Positions 17,956 to 27,933 of a stretch of 64,000 bases of DNA are shown here, piece after piece; the stretch's first letter is position 1, and each line of letters begins with the position of its first letter. A model generated the notes under the pieces. It saw only the letters and a list, made by a program, of their open reading frames with translations, did not search any database and had not been told where the DNA came from. The position numbers and the translations under genes are program-made. The stretch comes from Mycobacteriales bacterium (GTDB taxonomy: Bacteria > Actinomycetota > Actinomycetes > BP-191): NCBI GenBank assembly GCA_035714365.1, contig DASTMB010000037.1:95647-159646 (forward strand). Direction: 5' to 3'.

Positions 17956-18873
17956 GTGCGCCGCATCCGGATCGTCCTGCTCGCGCTGCTCGCGGTCGCG
18001 ACCGTCGTCGCGCCGCTCCCGGCCGCTACGGCGGAGCCCGGAGGGGCGGTGCTCTCGCTCGACCTGACGTTCGCCTGCTTCGGGTGCGGCGTCACCTCCG
18101 GCAGCCTCACCGGCACCGTCCTCGCCGGCGAGGGGCCGCTGCGGACCGGCGCCACCGTGACGGGTTCCTTCACCGCGACGCAGCCGGCGCCCACCTGCCC
18201 GGCCGACGGCACCGGCAGCGGAACCCTCTCCACCTCCGACGGGTACACGACCGCGTTCTCCTGGGAACGGCTCGGCACCGTGACGGCGCTGACCCTCCGC
18301 GGGTACGGCTCCGGCACCGGGACCGCGACGATCATCGGGAACCCCTGCGGCGGCCCCGGCACGGTCACGCAGCGGGTGGCGGTGTGGCGGTGGTTCGACC
18401 CGTTCGGGTTCGCCGACAGCAGCGCGCCGTTCGGCGAGATCACGGTGGTGGCGACGCGGACCGGCGGGGCGGAGCTGTTCCTGGGCGGGGCGTTCGCGGA
18501 GGCCGGGCCGTTCCGCTGCGACCTCGTCGCGACCTCCGGCGAGCTCGTCGGGTACTGCGACGCCGGTACCCGGCTGCCGCAGTGGCCGTGCGCCCGCGTC
18601 GAGGCGGAGGCGCAGGTGTACCCGGCGCGGTCCGGCGTCGTCCTGAACCCGCTGGACTGGGGCGCGCTGTCGACGACGGCGGTCTGCCAGGCCACCTGGC
18701 CCTCGTCCACGACCACGACCGACGCGACGATGACGTCGCCCGTCACCCGATCGTCCGGCGTCGGCTCCGGGTCGTTCTACCGCTTCGAGTGCCGCCTCCG
18801 CCGCTCGTCGTGGGGCGCGGCAGCGCTTCCGCGCGCGCCGTACCGCGCGAGCTGCCGGACCTACGGCGTCTGA
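17956..18873 (+). CDS. Secreted protein of unknown function
   Basis: The 305-residue product starts at a GTG with GGGAGG at 17945-17950. It has a signal peptide (RRIRIVLLALLAVATVVAPL, cleavage after ATA near residue 26). The mature part is Gly/Thr-rich, with about ten cysteines (FACFGCGV, TCPADG, NPCGG) that suggest an extracellular disulphide-stabilised beta fold. No homologue was recognised. It is divergent from purS and nearly abuts the convergent gene at 18875. Confidence 0.65.
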   Translation: MRRIRIVLLALLAVATVVAPLPAATAEPGGAVLSLDLTFACFGCGVTSGSLTGTVLAGEGPLRTGATVTGSFTATQPAPTCPADGTGSGTLSTSDGYTTAFSWERLGTVTALTLRGYGSGTGTATIIGNPCGGPGTVTQRVAVWRWFDPFGFADSSAPFGEITVVATRTGGAELFLGGAFAEAGPFRCDLVATSGELVGYCDAGTRLPQWPCARVEAEAQVYPARSGVVLNPLDWGALSTTAVCQATWPSSTTTTDATMTSPVTRSSGVGSGSFYRFECRLRRSSWGAAALPRAPYRASCRTYGV

Positions 18874-18874
18874 C

Positions 18875-19789
18875 CTACCGGCGCGGCGTCCGGGAGGTCA
18901 GCCGGAGGTCGTACTCCTCGTGGTAGCGGATCGACCCGAACGGCGTGTCCACGTCGGCGTCCACGCGGCTCGCCTGGCGCACGACGTACGGGCCGTCCAG
19001 CGCGAGCCAGAAGTCCTGCGGGTTGGTGCCGCGGTTGCTGCCGGTGAGCGTCGTCTCGTAGTGGACGTGCCACGCCTTCGTGGCGCCGGCGGTCTCGACG
19101 CCGGTGAGCGTCGCGTCGGTGTGCGCCTTCGCGCCCTCGGCCGTGCAGTCGAACGACCAGCGCAGGCCGGCGCGCGGGGACGGCGGGCGCAGCCAGTTGG
19201 TGCCGCCGCAGGTGTAGTCGCGCCGCTCCTCCTGCCCGAAGAAGCGGTGGTAGCTCCGGTACGCCGTGACGCGGGTGGCGACGCCGTCGGCGCACATCGT
19301 GACCTCGTCCCACCGGTCCTCGGTCGCGTCCCAGCGGACCGTCGTGCCGCACGGCACGGTGCGGATCGTGACGGTGGTCCGCGCCGGGTAGTCGTGCCGC
19401 GCGTGCACCCCGGCGTCGGCGGTCTCGTAGCCGGTGGTGTCGTAGACGTAGACGCCGGGCGGCTGCAACGGCCCCTCCGCCGTCGCGGGTGGCGCGCTGG
19501 TCGCGGCGGCGCCGCCGGGGACGCGGGTGCGGCCGGTCATGCCGGGGCCGTTGGTCGCGGTGGTGCCCGGGGACGGGGCGGCCGTCGCGCGGGCGCCGGG
19601 GGTCGGCGTCGCGGTCGCGGTGGGCGCCGCGGGCAGCGGTAAAGGCGGCTCGCTCGCGCGGTACCGGTCGACCGCCTGGTCGAGCGTCACCGGCCGCGTC
19701 CGGTCGAGCCGGCGCAGCGCGAGCGCGCCGACCCCGCCGAGCAGCGTCAGCACGACGCCACCCGCCACGAGCCGGCTGGACAGGGCCAC
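18875..19789 (-). CDS. Membrane-anchored exported protein with Pro/Thr linker
   Basis: The 304-residue protein starts at a GTG and has one N-terminal transmembrane segment or uncleaved signal (about residues 6-25). A low-complexity Pro/Ala/Thr stretch (about 50-105) spans the wall. An outer domain with about four cysteines follows (TVPCGTTVRWD, VTMCADG, DYTCGGTNW, FDCTAEG). No catalytic motif was recognised. It lies 56 bases after purC on the same strand. Confidence 0.65.
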   Translation of the reverse strand: MALSSRLVAGGVVLTLLGGVGALALRRLDRTRPVTLDQAVDRYRASEPPLPLPAAPTATATPTPGARATAAPSPGTTATNGPGMTGRTRVPGGAAATSAPPATAEGPLQPPGVYVYDTTGYETADAGVHARHDYPARTTVTIRTVPCGTTVRWDATEDRWDEVTMCADGVATRVTAYRSYHRFFGQEERRDYTCGGTNWLRPPSPRAGLRWSFDCTAEGAKAHTDATLTGVETAGATKAWHVHYETTLTGSNRGTNPQDFWLALDGPYVVRQASRVDADVDTPFGSIRYHEEYDLRLTSRTPRR

Positions 19790-19845
19790 GGCGGGAGTTT
19801 CGCCGCCCGCCGCGGCACCACCCCTCTACGGGCCTGTGACCTGCG

Positions 19846-20757
19846 TCACACCCCGCGCAGGTAGTCGTCGAACGACGCGCCGGTCAGCCGCTCGTACGCC
19901 TCGACGTACTTCGCGCGGGTCTGCGCGACGACGTCCTCCGGCAGCGCCGGCGGCTCGCTGTCGCGGTCCCAGCCGGAGCCGACCAGCCAGTCGCGGACGT
20001 ACTGCTTGTCGTACGACGGCTGCGCCTGCCCGGGCGCGTACGTGTCGGCCGGCCAGAACCGCGACGAGTCCGGCGTCAGCACCTCGTCGCCGAGCGTCAG
20101 CGTGCCGGCGTTGTCGCGGCCGAACTCGAACTTCGTGTCGGCCAGGATGATGCCGCGCTCGCGCGCGTGGTCCGACGCCCGGCCGAAGATGGTCAACGTC
20201 AGCCGCTTCAGCTCGTCGGTCAGCTCGCGGCCGACCGTCGCCGCGACGGCCTCCTCGGAGACGTTCTCGTCGTGCTCGCCGACGGCCGCCTTCGTGGCGG
20301 GCGTGAAGATCGGCTCCGGCAGCGCGCTGCCGTCGACCAGGCCCGGCGGCAGGTCGATGCCGCAGACCGCGCCGGTGGCGTTGTAGTCCTTGAGGCCGGA
20401 GCCGGTGAGGTAGCCGCGCGCGACGCACTCGACCGGCACCATGTCCAGGCGCTTGCAGAGCATCGAACGGCCGCGGAGCTGCTCGGCGTACGGCTTCAGC
20501 TCCTCCGGGTACTCGTCCACCTTCGTCGTCACGACGTGGCTCGGCACCACGTCGGCGAGCAGGTCGAACCAGAACAGGCTCAGCGCGGTCAGCACCGCGC
20601 CCTTGTCCGGGATCTCGGTCGGCAGGACGTGGTCGAACGCGCTGATCCGGTCCGAGGCGACGAGCAGGATGTGGTCGTCGCCGACCGCGAACAGCTCGCG
20701 GACCTTGCCGGACCCGACGTGCGTGAGACCGGCGAACTCGTCGGCGGCGAGCGGCAT
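19846..20757 (-). CDS. purC: SAICAR synthase
   Basis: The 303-residue enzyme ligates aspartate to CAIR with ATP. Hallmarks are [51 protein letters not shown] and [10 protein letters not shown]. It belongs to the longer (about 300-residue) class and lies 18 bases after purB, at the end of a purD-purE-purB-purC run. Confidence 0.96.
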   Translation of the reverse strand: MPLAADEFAGLTHVGSGKVRELFAVGDDHILLVASDRISAFDHVLPTEIPDKGAVLTALSLFWFDLLADVVPSHVVTTKVDEYPEELKPYAEQLRGRSMLCKRLDMVPVECVARGYLTGSGLKDYNATGAVCGIDLPPGLVDGSALPEPIFTPATKAAVGEHDENVSEEAVAATVGRELTDELKRLTLTIFGRASDHARERGIILADTKFEFGRDNAGTLTLGDEVLTPDSSRFWPADTYAPGQAQPSYDKQYVRDWLVGSGWDRDSEPPALPEDVVAQTRAKYVEAYERLTGASFDDYLRGV

Positions 20758-20775
20758 GGGTGCTCCTTCTGCTGG

Positions 20776-22077
20776 TTACGTGAGGGCTTCGAGCCGGTCG
20801 AACACCGGCGCCAGGCGGGCGAGGTACCGCTCGGGGCGGCAGATCTCGTCGAGGCGGTCGTCGGACAGCGCGCCGGCCTCCGGGTGCTTGCGCAGCGTCT
20901 CCCGGAACGGCACCCCGCTCTGCCACGTCTCCATCGCGGCGGCCTGCGTGACGGCGTACGCGTCCTCGCGGGACAGGCCGGCCTCCACCAGCTCCAGCAA
21001 TACCGCGCTGGTGTAGATCAGGCCGCCGGTGGCGTCGAGGTTCGCGCGCATCCGCTCGCGGTCGACGGTGAGGCCGGTGACCAGCTTCGTCGTGAGGTGC
21101 AGCAGGTAGTCGGTGCCGACGGCGGCGTCGGGGAGCGCGATGCGCTCGACCGAGGAGTGGCTGATGTCGCGCTCGTGCCAGAGCGGGATGCCCTCCATCA
21201 CCGGCACCACCTGCGCGCGGACGACGCGGGCCAGGCCGCAGATGCGTTCGCAGAGGATCGGGTTGCGCTTGTGCGGCATCGCCGAGGAGCCCTTCTGGCC
21301 CTTCCGGAACGGCTCCTCCAGCTCGCGCACCTCCGTCCGCTGCCCGTGCCGGACCTCCAGCGCGACCGCCTCGCAGACCGTCGCCATCACCGCCAGCGCC
21401 GACACCCACTCGCTGATGCCGTCGCGGATCACGACCTGCGTCGCGGCGTCGGCGGGGGTGAGGCCGAGACGTTCGGCGACGGCGCGCTCCACGTCGTTGT
21501 CGATGTTCGAGTACGTGCCGACGGCGCCGCTGATCTTCGCGATCGCGACCGCGTCCCGCGCGCGCTTGAGGCGGTCGCGGGAGCGGGCCATGGCGAACGC
21601 GAAGTTCGCGACCGTGTGCCCGAACGTGTCCGGCTCGGCGTGCACGCCGTGCGTCCGGCCGACCTTCACCGTGTCCCGGTGCGCCAGCCCGAGGTCGCGC
21701 AGGTGCCCGACGAGCGCGTCCGCCTTGGCCAGCAGGATGTCCGTCGCGTCGGTGAGCTGCAGCGCCAGCGCGGTGTCGAGCAGGTCGCTGCTCGTCATGC
21801 CGAAGTGGACGTACGCCGCCGCGTCGCGCGGGGTGGTGTTGTCCGCCCACGCCGACAGGAACGCGATGACGTCGTGCTGCGTCACCTGCTCGATCGCGTC
21901 GACCGCCTCCGGCGTCGGCGGCGGCGCGTTGCGCACCGGCTCGACGCAGTCGGCGGGCACCACGCCGGCGGCGGCGTGCGCCTCCAGCACCAGGGTCTCG
22001 ACCCGGCACCACAGCTCGTACTTGTGGGCCTCGGACCAGACCCGTCCCATCTCCGGGAGGGTGTAGCGCCCGATCAC
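20776..22077 (-). CDS. purB: Adenylosuccinate lyase
   Basis: The 433-residue fumarase-superfamily enzyme splits SAICAR and adenylosuccinate, releasing fumarate. It carries the superfamily signature [12 protein letters not shown], plus [14 protein letters not shown] and [11 protein letters not shown]. The GTG at 22077 overlaps the purE stop (GTGA) and gives [14 protein letters not shown], a normal N-terminus; the longer open frame upstream is antisense or shadow of purE. Confidence 0.96.
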   Translation of the reverse strand: MIGRYTLPEMGRVWSEAHKYELWCRVETLVLEAHAAAGVVPADCVEPVRNAPPPTPEAVDAIEQVTQHDVIAFLSAWADNTTPRDAAAYVHFGMTSSDLLDTALALQLTDATDILLAKADALVGHLRDLGLAHRDTVKVGRTHGVHAEPDTFGHTVANFAFAMARSRDRLKRARDAVAIAKISGAVGTYSNIDNDVERAVAERLGLTPADAATQVVIRDGISEWVSALAVMATVCEAVALEVRHGQRTEVRELEEPFRKGQKGSSAMPHKRNPILCERICGLARVVRAQVVPVMEGIPLWHERDISHSSVERIALPDAAVGTDYLLHLTTKLVTGLTVDRERMRANLDATGGLIYTSAVLLELVEAGLSREDAYAVTQAAAMETWQSGVPFRETLRKHPEAGALSDDRLDEICRPERYLARLAPVFDRLEALT

Positions 22078-22562
22078 CTGGAGGCGAGGGCGGCGGTGGC
22101 GGCGCTCTCGAAGTCGTCCTTGAACTTCCAGAGCTTCGCGCGCAGGTCCGGGTCGGCGGTGGCGAGGATCTGCACGGCGAGGACGGCGGCGTTCTTGGCG
22201 CCGTCGAGGCCCATGCAGGCGACCGGCACGCCGGGCGGCATCTGCGAGATCGCGAGCATCGCGTCCAGGCCGTCGAGCGCGCCGCCCTTGATCGGCACGC
22301 CGATGACCGGCAGCGTCGTGTGCGCGGCGACCACGCCGGGCAGCGCGGCGCTCATGCCGGCGCCGGCGATGACCACCTCGATGCCGCGCGTCTCGAGTTC
22401 GGCCATCCAGTCGGCGAGCGCGCGCGGCGCGCGGTGCGCCGAGATCGAGCACTCGTCGTACGGGACGCCGAAGCGTTCCAGCATCGCTCCGGCCTGGCTC
22501 ATGACGTTGGCGTCGCTGAGCGAGCCGTAGATGATCGCGACCTTCGGGCTCTCGTCGGCCAC
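22074..22562 (-). CDS. purE: N5-carboxyaminoimidazole ribonucleotide mutase
   Basis: The 162-residue class I PurE converts N5-CAIR to CAIR. Motifs are [15 protein letters not shown] (normally GSxSDxxxM), SAHRAP and [17 protein letters not shown] start at 22562 with a GGGGAGA Shine-Dalgarno. No purK lies beside it, so the partner carboxylase must be elsewhere in the genome. Confidence 0.95.
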   Translation of the reverse strand: MADESPKVAIIYGSLSDANVMSQAGAMLERFGVPYDECSISAHRAPRALADWMAELETRGIEVVIAGAGMSAALPGVVAAHTTLPVIGVPIKGGALDGLDAMLAISQMPPGVPVACMGLDGAKNAAVLAVQILATADPDLRAKLWKFKDDFESAATAALASR

Positions 22563-22603
22563 CGGTTCTCTCCCCTGGGTACGTGTGCGGTGGGTCGATT
22601 CTC

Positions 22604-23821
<1,218 letters not shown>

Positions 23822-23909
23822 GGCGGGGACCCTACGCGAGCCGCCCCTGGACGCGGCGGGCGGGTTCGCTCCACACTGCGCGGCGGATCGTCCGCTCCGG
23901 AGGTGCTTC

Positions 23910-24095
23910 GTGCCGTTCGCCCGACTCCTGCTCGTCGGTGCCCTCGCCGGCGCGGCGTTCGCCGCCCCCGCCTCGGCCACCGCGCCCATCTGCACGCCGG
24001 ACGTCGGCGCCGGCCGCGTCTGCCACGACGGCACCAAGGCGGCGTGCGTCTATGCCGAGGACGGCCCGATCCTGTTCACGACCGCGTACTGCTGA
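23910..24095 (+). CDS. Small secreted four-cysteine protein 1
   Basis: A 61-residue precursor from a GTG start, with a signal peptide (PFARLLLVGALAGAAFAAPA, cleaved after ASA). The mature peptide of about 37 residues has four cysteines spaced C-x9-C-x7-C-x14-C and ends in the last Cys (TTAYC). It is the first of four tandem members sharing this spacing. Function unknown; size and disulphide pattern would fit a secreted effector, inhibitor or surface peptide. Confidence 0.7.
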   Translation: MPFARLLLVGALAGAAFAAPASATAPICTPDVGAGRVCHDGTKAACVYAEDGPILFTTAYC

Positions 24096-24115
24096 CCCTC
24101 CCGGAGAGGCTGCCC

Positions 24116-24310
24116 GTGCCCCGCATCCTGCTCGCTCTGCTCGCCGCCGCCGCGCTCGCGGTCCCCGCCGCCGCGCACGCCGACCCCGTCTGCGTCCACC
24201 CGACCGGCGAGGACTACCTGTACGTCTGCACCGTGCCCGGCCGGACCGGCTGCGTGTACGGCTCCCTTGGTGCCGAGGCGAACTTCGGGGACCGCACGTG
24301 CGCCGAGTGA
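24116..24310 (+). CDS. Small secreted four-cysteine protein 2
   Basis: A 64-residue precursor (GTG start, GGAGAGG Shine-Dalgarno at 24102-24108) with a signal peptide ending in HADP. Cysteine spacing is C-x11-C-x7-C-x15-C, with TGCVYGS around the third Cys, like members 1 and 3. Unlike the others it carries two residues (AE) beyond the last Cys. Its stop overlaps the next gene's start region. Confidence 0.7.
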   Translation: MPRILLALLAAAALAVPAAAHADPVCVHPTGEDYLYVCTVPGRTGCVYGSLGAEANFGDRTCAE

Positions 24311-24480
24311 TCCTCGCGGCGGTCTTCGTCGCTGCCCTGGCCGGGTCCGCCGCTGCCGACCCCGCGGACGTCTGCGCGGTCCCCGCCGGCGGCACCGTCG
24401 CCGTCTGCCACAGCGGCGTCGAGCCGCTCTGCGTCTACGGCTGGGCCGGTGACCTGCACTACCGCACGCCGACCTGCTGA
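24298..24480 (+). CDS. Small secreted four-cysteine protein 3
   Basis: A 60-residue precursor. I chose the GTG at 24298 because VRRVILAAVFVAALAGSAAA gives the basic n-region a signal peptide needs; the GTG at 24307 overlaps the previous stop (GTGA) and is the alternative. Mature cysteine spacing is C-x10-C-x7-C-x14-C, ending YRTPTC. The third-Cys context (PLCVYGW) matches members 1 and 2. Confidence 0.68.
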   Translation: MRRVILAAVFVAALAGSAAADPADVCAVPAGGTVAVCHSGVEPLCVYGWAGDLHYRTPTC

Positions 24481-24513
24481 CGTTCTCCCCCTCACCCCGC
24501 CCGGAGGTCCCCC

Positions 24514-24702
24514 GTGTCGTTCGCCCGCCTCGCCCTGGCCGCCGCCGTCCTCGGCGCCGCCGTCGCCCCCACCGCCGCGCACGCGATCGTCGAGATCTGC
24601 GCGTACCCCGCGCCCGGCGTCTACGTCTGCCACAACGGCGAGCAGCCCGGCTGCGAGCGCGCCGGCGCCGGCACCGTCAACGTCCGCACCCCCTACTGCT
24701 GA
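24514..24702 (+). CDS. Small secreted four-cysteine protein 4
   Basis: A 62-residue precursor from a GTG start with a GGAGGT Shine-Dalgarno. The signal peptide (SFARLALAAAVLGAAVAPTA) closely matches that of member 1 (PFARLLL...). Spacing is C-x9-C-x7-C-x14-C, ending VRTPYC. The second Cys is followed by HNGEQPGC, like CHDG and CHSG in members 1 and 3. It is followed after 39 bases by the Fic locus on the same strand. Confidence 0.7.
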   Translation: MSFARLALAAAVLGAAVAPTAAHAIVEICAYPAPGVYVCHNGEQPGCERAGAGTVNVRTPYC

Positions 24703-24741
24703 CGCCGTAGCCTGTCCGGGAGAGCCGGACGGGAGGCGCTG

Positions 24742-25098
24742 GTGGCGGACGACGAGGGGTACGTGCCGTTCCCCGACGTGTCCGTGTGGGCGGCGGCGGC
24801 GTTCGACGCGGGGACGTACGAGCAGTACGCAGCGCTGCTCGAACAGGCGCGCGCCGACGCGACCGAGGAGGCACGCGAGCACGCAGTGCGCACGGCGATC
24901 CGGTACGCCGGCACGGACACCGGCGCCATCGAGGGCCTGTACACGACCGACCGCGGCTTCACCCGCACCGTCGCGCTCGCCACAGCCGGGTGGGAGGCGG
25001 CCGCGAACGAGCGCGGCGTCAACGCGGCACAGATCATCAAGGACCAGATCGAGGCGTACGAGTGGGTCCTCGACTCGTCACCGAGGCCCGGCCGGTGA
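24742..25098 (+). CDS. Fic N-terminal fragment carrying the inhibitory-helix motif
   Basis: A 118-residue ORF (GTG start, GGGAGG at 24731-24736) that matches the N-terminal part of single-chain Fic proteins. It includes TGAIEG (residues 60-65), which fits the [S/T]xxxE[G/N] inhibitory motif whose Glu blocks the Fic ATP site. It stops at a TGA at 25096-25098 after [15 protein letters not shown]. The next frame continues the fold ([19 protein letters not shown]). One missing base near 25070-25080 would rejoin them, so this is either a frameshifted gene or a naturally split one. Confidence 0.65.
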   Translation: MADDEGYVPFPDVSVWAAAAFDAGTYEQYAALLEQARADATEEAREHAVRTAIRYAGTDTGAIEGLYTTDRGFTRTVALATAGWEAAANERGVNAAQIIKDQIEAYEWVLDSSPRPGR

Positions 25099-26081
25099 CC
25101 GAGACGATGATCCGGGAACTGCACGCGATGCTCTGCCGCAGCCAGGACACCTACGTCGTGCACACCGACGTCGGCCGCCAGGAACGCCCGCTGCCGAAGG
25201 GCGAGTACGAGCAGTTCCCGAACAACCCGACCAGCCTCGCGACGGGCCGCCTGCACTACTACGCGCCGCCGGAACTGGTCGCGCCGGAGATGCACCGGCT
25301 GGTCGCGTCGTTGTCGTCGGAGGAGTACCGGCACGCGCACCCGGTCGTGCAGTCCGCGTACCTGCACTACTCGGTCGCCGCGATCCACCCGTTCGCCGAC
25401 GGCAACGGCCGCACCGCCCGCGCCGTCGCGTCCGTCCCGCTGTACCGCGCGTTGCGTGTGCCGTTCATGGTCCTGCGGGACGAGCGTGACGCCTACCTCG
25501 ACGCGCTCGGAGCCGCCGACGCGGGCGATGTCGCCGCGTACGTTCATTTCGTCACGGAACGAGTCATCGACGTCTCGGACCTCGTACGAACCACGATCAC
25601 TGCCGGCACCAGCGCCGATCGTGCGCGCTCGCTGGAGGCGCTCAGGCAGGCGTCGCTCGTCGGCGGGATGACCGATCCGGAACTCGATGCACTGGCCGCA
25701 CGCGTCACCGCCGAGATCGCCACGGAGATACGCCAGGAGCGATCGACGCTTCGGCTTCCGAAGGGGGCGACCTTCGACATCAAGCGCCCGAGCGTCCGGC
25801 CGCCCGTACCGACCGGCTTTCGCAGGAGTGCCCGCGGGTGGCGTGTTCGGCTCGAATCCGGTGGAAAGACCGCCATCACCACGATCGAGGTTTTCGTAGC
25901 GAAGCAGCCGGGCGGTCCGGTGCTCCGGCTCACCGCGAGCGAGGGTTACGTCCTCGACCTCACCGTTCGTGACGTGGCGCCGTTCCGGGATATCACCAAG
26001 GTCAAGATCGCCCACTGGACAGCGGGCATCATCGACGCCGCGTTGGCCGCGCTCGCCGAAGCGGTCGCCCCACCCACCTAG
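25095..26081 (+). CDS. Fic-domain catalytic fragment (AMPylase-type)
   Basis: From the GTG at 25095, which overlaps the preceding stop (GTGA), this ORF gives 328 residues with an intact Fic core: [12 protein letters not shown] at residues 98-109 (catalytic His98, phosphate-binding loop, Arg106). The [11 protein letters not shown] flap precedes it. Fic proteins transfer AMP or other phosphate groups to target hydroxyls. The region after residue 190 has no recognised domain, and bases 25500-26080 look less GC-rich than the flanks, suggesting foreign origin. Its stop overlaps the purA stop on the other strand (CTAG). Confidence 0.7.
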   Translation: MTETMIRELHAMLCRSQDTYVVHTDVGRQERPLPKGEYEQFPNNPTSLATGRLHYYAPPELVAPEMHRLVASLSSEEYRHAHPVVQSAYLHYSVAAIHPFADGNGRTARAVASVPLYRALRVPFMVLRDERDAYLDALGAADAGDVAAYVHFVTERVIDVSDLVRTTITAGTSADRARSLEALRQASLVGGMTDPELDALAARVTAEIATEIRQERSTLRLPKGATFDIKRPSVRPPVPTGFRRSARGWRVRLESGGKTAITTIEVFVAKQPGGPVLRLTASEGYVLDLTVRDVAPFRDITKVKIAHWTAGIIDAALAALAEAVAPPT

Positions 26082-27361
26082 ACCAGGTCGCGGACGACGA
26101 CGGTCTCCTCGCGGCCGCGGCCGACGCCGATCGCGCTGATCGGCGCGCCGGACAGCTCCTCCAGCGCCTTCACGTACGCCTGCGCGTTCTTCGGCAGGTC
26201 CTCGAGCTCGCGGGCGCCGGAGATGTCCTCGTCCCAGCCGGGCAGCTCCTCGTACACCGGCACGGCGTGGTGGAAGTCCGACTGCGACACCGGCATCTCG
26301 TCGTGCACGGTGTCGCCGACGCGGTAGCCGACGCAGACGGGGATCGACTCGATGCCGGAGAGCACGTCGAGCTTGGTGAGGAAGAAGTCGGTGAGGCCGT
26401 TGATGCGGGCGGCGTAGCGGGCGATGACGGCGTCGAACCAGCCGCACCGGCGCGGCCGGCCGGTGGTGGTGCCGAACTCGGCGCCGACGTCGCGCAGCCG
26501 GTCGCCCCACTCGTCGTGCAGCTCGGTGGGGAACGGCCCGGCGCCGACGCGGGTCGTGTACGCCTTGAGCACGCCGATGGAGCGGGCGATGTCGCGGGGG
26601 GCGACGCCGGAGCCGGAGCAGGCGCCGCCGGTGGTCGGGTTGGACGACGTGACGAACGGATACGTGCCGTGGTCGACGTCGAGCATGGTGGCCTGGCCGC
26701 CTTCGAGGAGGACGTTCTTGCCGTCGCGCAACGCGCGGTGCAGCAGCAGCGCGGTGTCGGCGACGAGCGGGCGGAGCCGGTCGGCGTACGACAGCAGCTC
26801 GTCCACGACGGCGTCGGAGGCGATGGCCTTGCGGTTGTAGACCTTGGTGAGCATCTGGTTCTTGGTCTTGAGCGCGGCCTCGACCTTCTGCCGCAGGATC
26901 TTCTCGTCGAACAGGTCCTGCACACGCACGCCGATCCGGCTCATCTTGTCGGCGTACGCGGGGCCGATGCCGCGCCCGGTGGTGCCGAGGCGGGCGGCGC
27001 CGAGGAACCGCTCGACCACCTTGTCCATGGTCGTGTGGTACGGCGTGATGACGTGCGCGTTGGCGCTGACGAGCAGCTTGGAGCAGTCGACACCGCGCTC
27101 TTCGAGGAGGTCGATCTCGCCGAACAGCACGCCGAGGTCGACCACGACGCCGTTGCCGATGACAGGCACGAGCGTCGGCGTGAGGATGCCGGTGGGCAGC
27201 AGGTGCAGCGCGTACTTCTCGCTGCCGATGACGACGGTGTGGCCGGCGTTGTTGCCGCCGTTGTAGCGGACGACGTAGTCGAGGCGCTCGCCGAGCAGGT
27301 CGGTCGCCTTGCCCTTCCCCTCGTCGCCCCACTGGGCGCCGACGATGACGACTGCGGGCAT
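26078..27361 (-). CDS. purA: Adenylosuccinate synthetase
   Basis: The 427-residue GTP-dependent enzyme condenses IMP with aspartate. It starts at the ATG at 27361 (GGAGGAG Shine-Dalgarno) with [20 protein letters not shown]. Also present are [27 protein letters not shown] and [12 protein letters not shown]. With purB it completes the AMP branch. The frame is open to 27397, but that extension overlaps a hairpin and is rejected. It stands alone, convergent with the Fic locus. Confidence 0.97.
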   Translation of the reverse strand: MPAVVIVGAQWGDEGKGKATDLLGERLDYVVRYNGGNNAGHTVVIGSEKYALHLLPTGILTPTLVPVIGNGVVVDLGVLFGEIDLLEERGVDCSKLLVSANAHVITPYHTTMDKVVERFLGAARLGTTGRGIGPAYADKMSRIGVRVQDLFDEKILRQKVEAALKTKNQMLTKVYNRKAIASDAVVDELLSYADRLRPLVADTALLLHRALRDGKNVLLEGGQATMLDVDHGTYPFVTSSNPTTGGACSGSGVAPRDIARSIGVLKAYTTRVGAGPFPTELHDEWGDRLRDVGAEFGTTTGRPRRCGWFDAVIARYAARINGLTDFFLTKLDVLSGIESIPVCVGYRVGDTVHDEMPVSQSDFHHAVPVYEELPGWDEDISGARELEDLPKNAQAYVKALEELSGAPISAIGVGRGREETVVVRDLV

Positions 27362-27385
27362 GCCTGCTCCTCCGGGCAAGACGAA

Positions 27386-27423
27386 AGGCCCCGGCAAGCG
27401 CCGTGGGCCTCTTGCGGCAAGAG
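27386..27423 (-). promoter_or_regulatory. Hairpin pair upstream of purA
   Basis: Within the 107-base gap upstream of purA, AGGCCC-CGGC (27386-27395) pairs with GCCG-T-GGGCCT (27400-27410), with one bulged T. On the purA strand it is followed by TTTCGTCTT, as in an intrinsic terminator. A second perfect stem, CTCTTG-CGG-CAAGAG (27409-27423), sits just upstream and shares two bases. A leader attenuator or operator for purA is possible; no upstream gene on this strand needs a terminator here. Confidence 0.4.
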
Positions 27424-27468
27424 ACTACCGGCGCCCCCTGCCGTCGCCAAGCGCCGTACGCTCGCGGC

Positions 27469-27825
27469 ATGCCGAAGATCCCCGGCCCGCAGGACGTCGT
27501 GAACGCGCTGCTCGGCCTGCCCGACACGCTCCGCCACGTCAACGCGCTCGCCCGCGACGCCCGCGCGCTGGTCCGGCGGCTGGACGGGCTGCTGGACGAG
27601 CTGGAGGACCCGTTGCGGGCACTCGCGCCGGGGCTGACGAAGCTCGCCGTCACGCTGGAGCGCGACGACCTGTCGACGCTGCTCGCCGAGGTCAACGACA
27701 CCCACCGCCAGGTCGCGGCCATCGCCGCGACGACCGGCCGGATCGTGGGCGTCATCGACGACGTGAGCGCGCGGGTGTCGGCGTTCCCGCTGGCCGGGCG
27801 GCTGGGGCGGTCCAGGACGGATTAG
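27469..27825 (+). CDS. Hypothetical helical protein
   Basis: A 118-residue protein (MPKIPGPQDVVNALLGLPDT) predicted to be almost wholly helical, with heptad-like Leu/Val spacing through RRLDGLLDELEDPLRALAPG. This suggests a coiled-coil or phasin-like amphipathic structure. No motif or partner was recognised. It is divergent from purA with little room for a promoter. Confidence 0.6.
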   Translation: MPKIPGPQDVVNALLGLPDTLRHVNALARDARALVRRLDGLLDELEDPLRALAPGLTKLAVTLERDDLSTLLAEVNDTHRQVAAIAATTGRIVGVIDDVSARVSAFPLAGRLGRSRTD

Positions 27826-27933
27826 CCCGAACGAGCCGCCGCAAGAGCAGCAGAACTCGTCATGGCGCGGCCCCGTCACGAGGTCGACGCGCTCGGCGCG
27901 TCAGGAACGACTCCAACGGGGAACGGGGGAACG

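Noticed and set aside
25060..25100. Programmed ribosomal frameshift joining the two Fic frames
   Set aside because: No slippery heptamer or downstream pseudoknot-like stem is visible; a base deletion or re-initiation at the GTGA is simpler.
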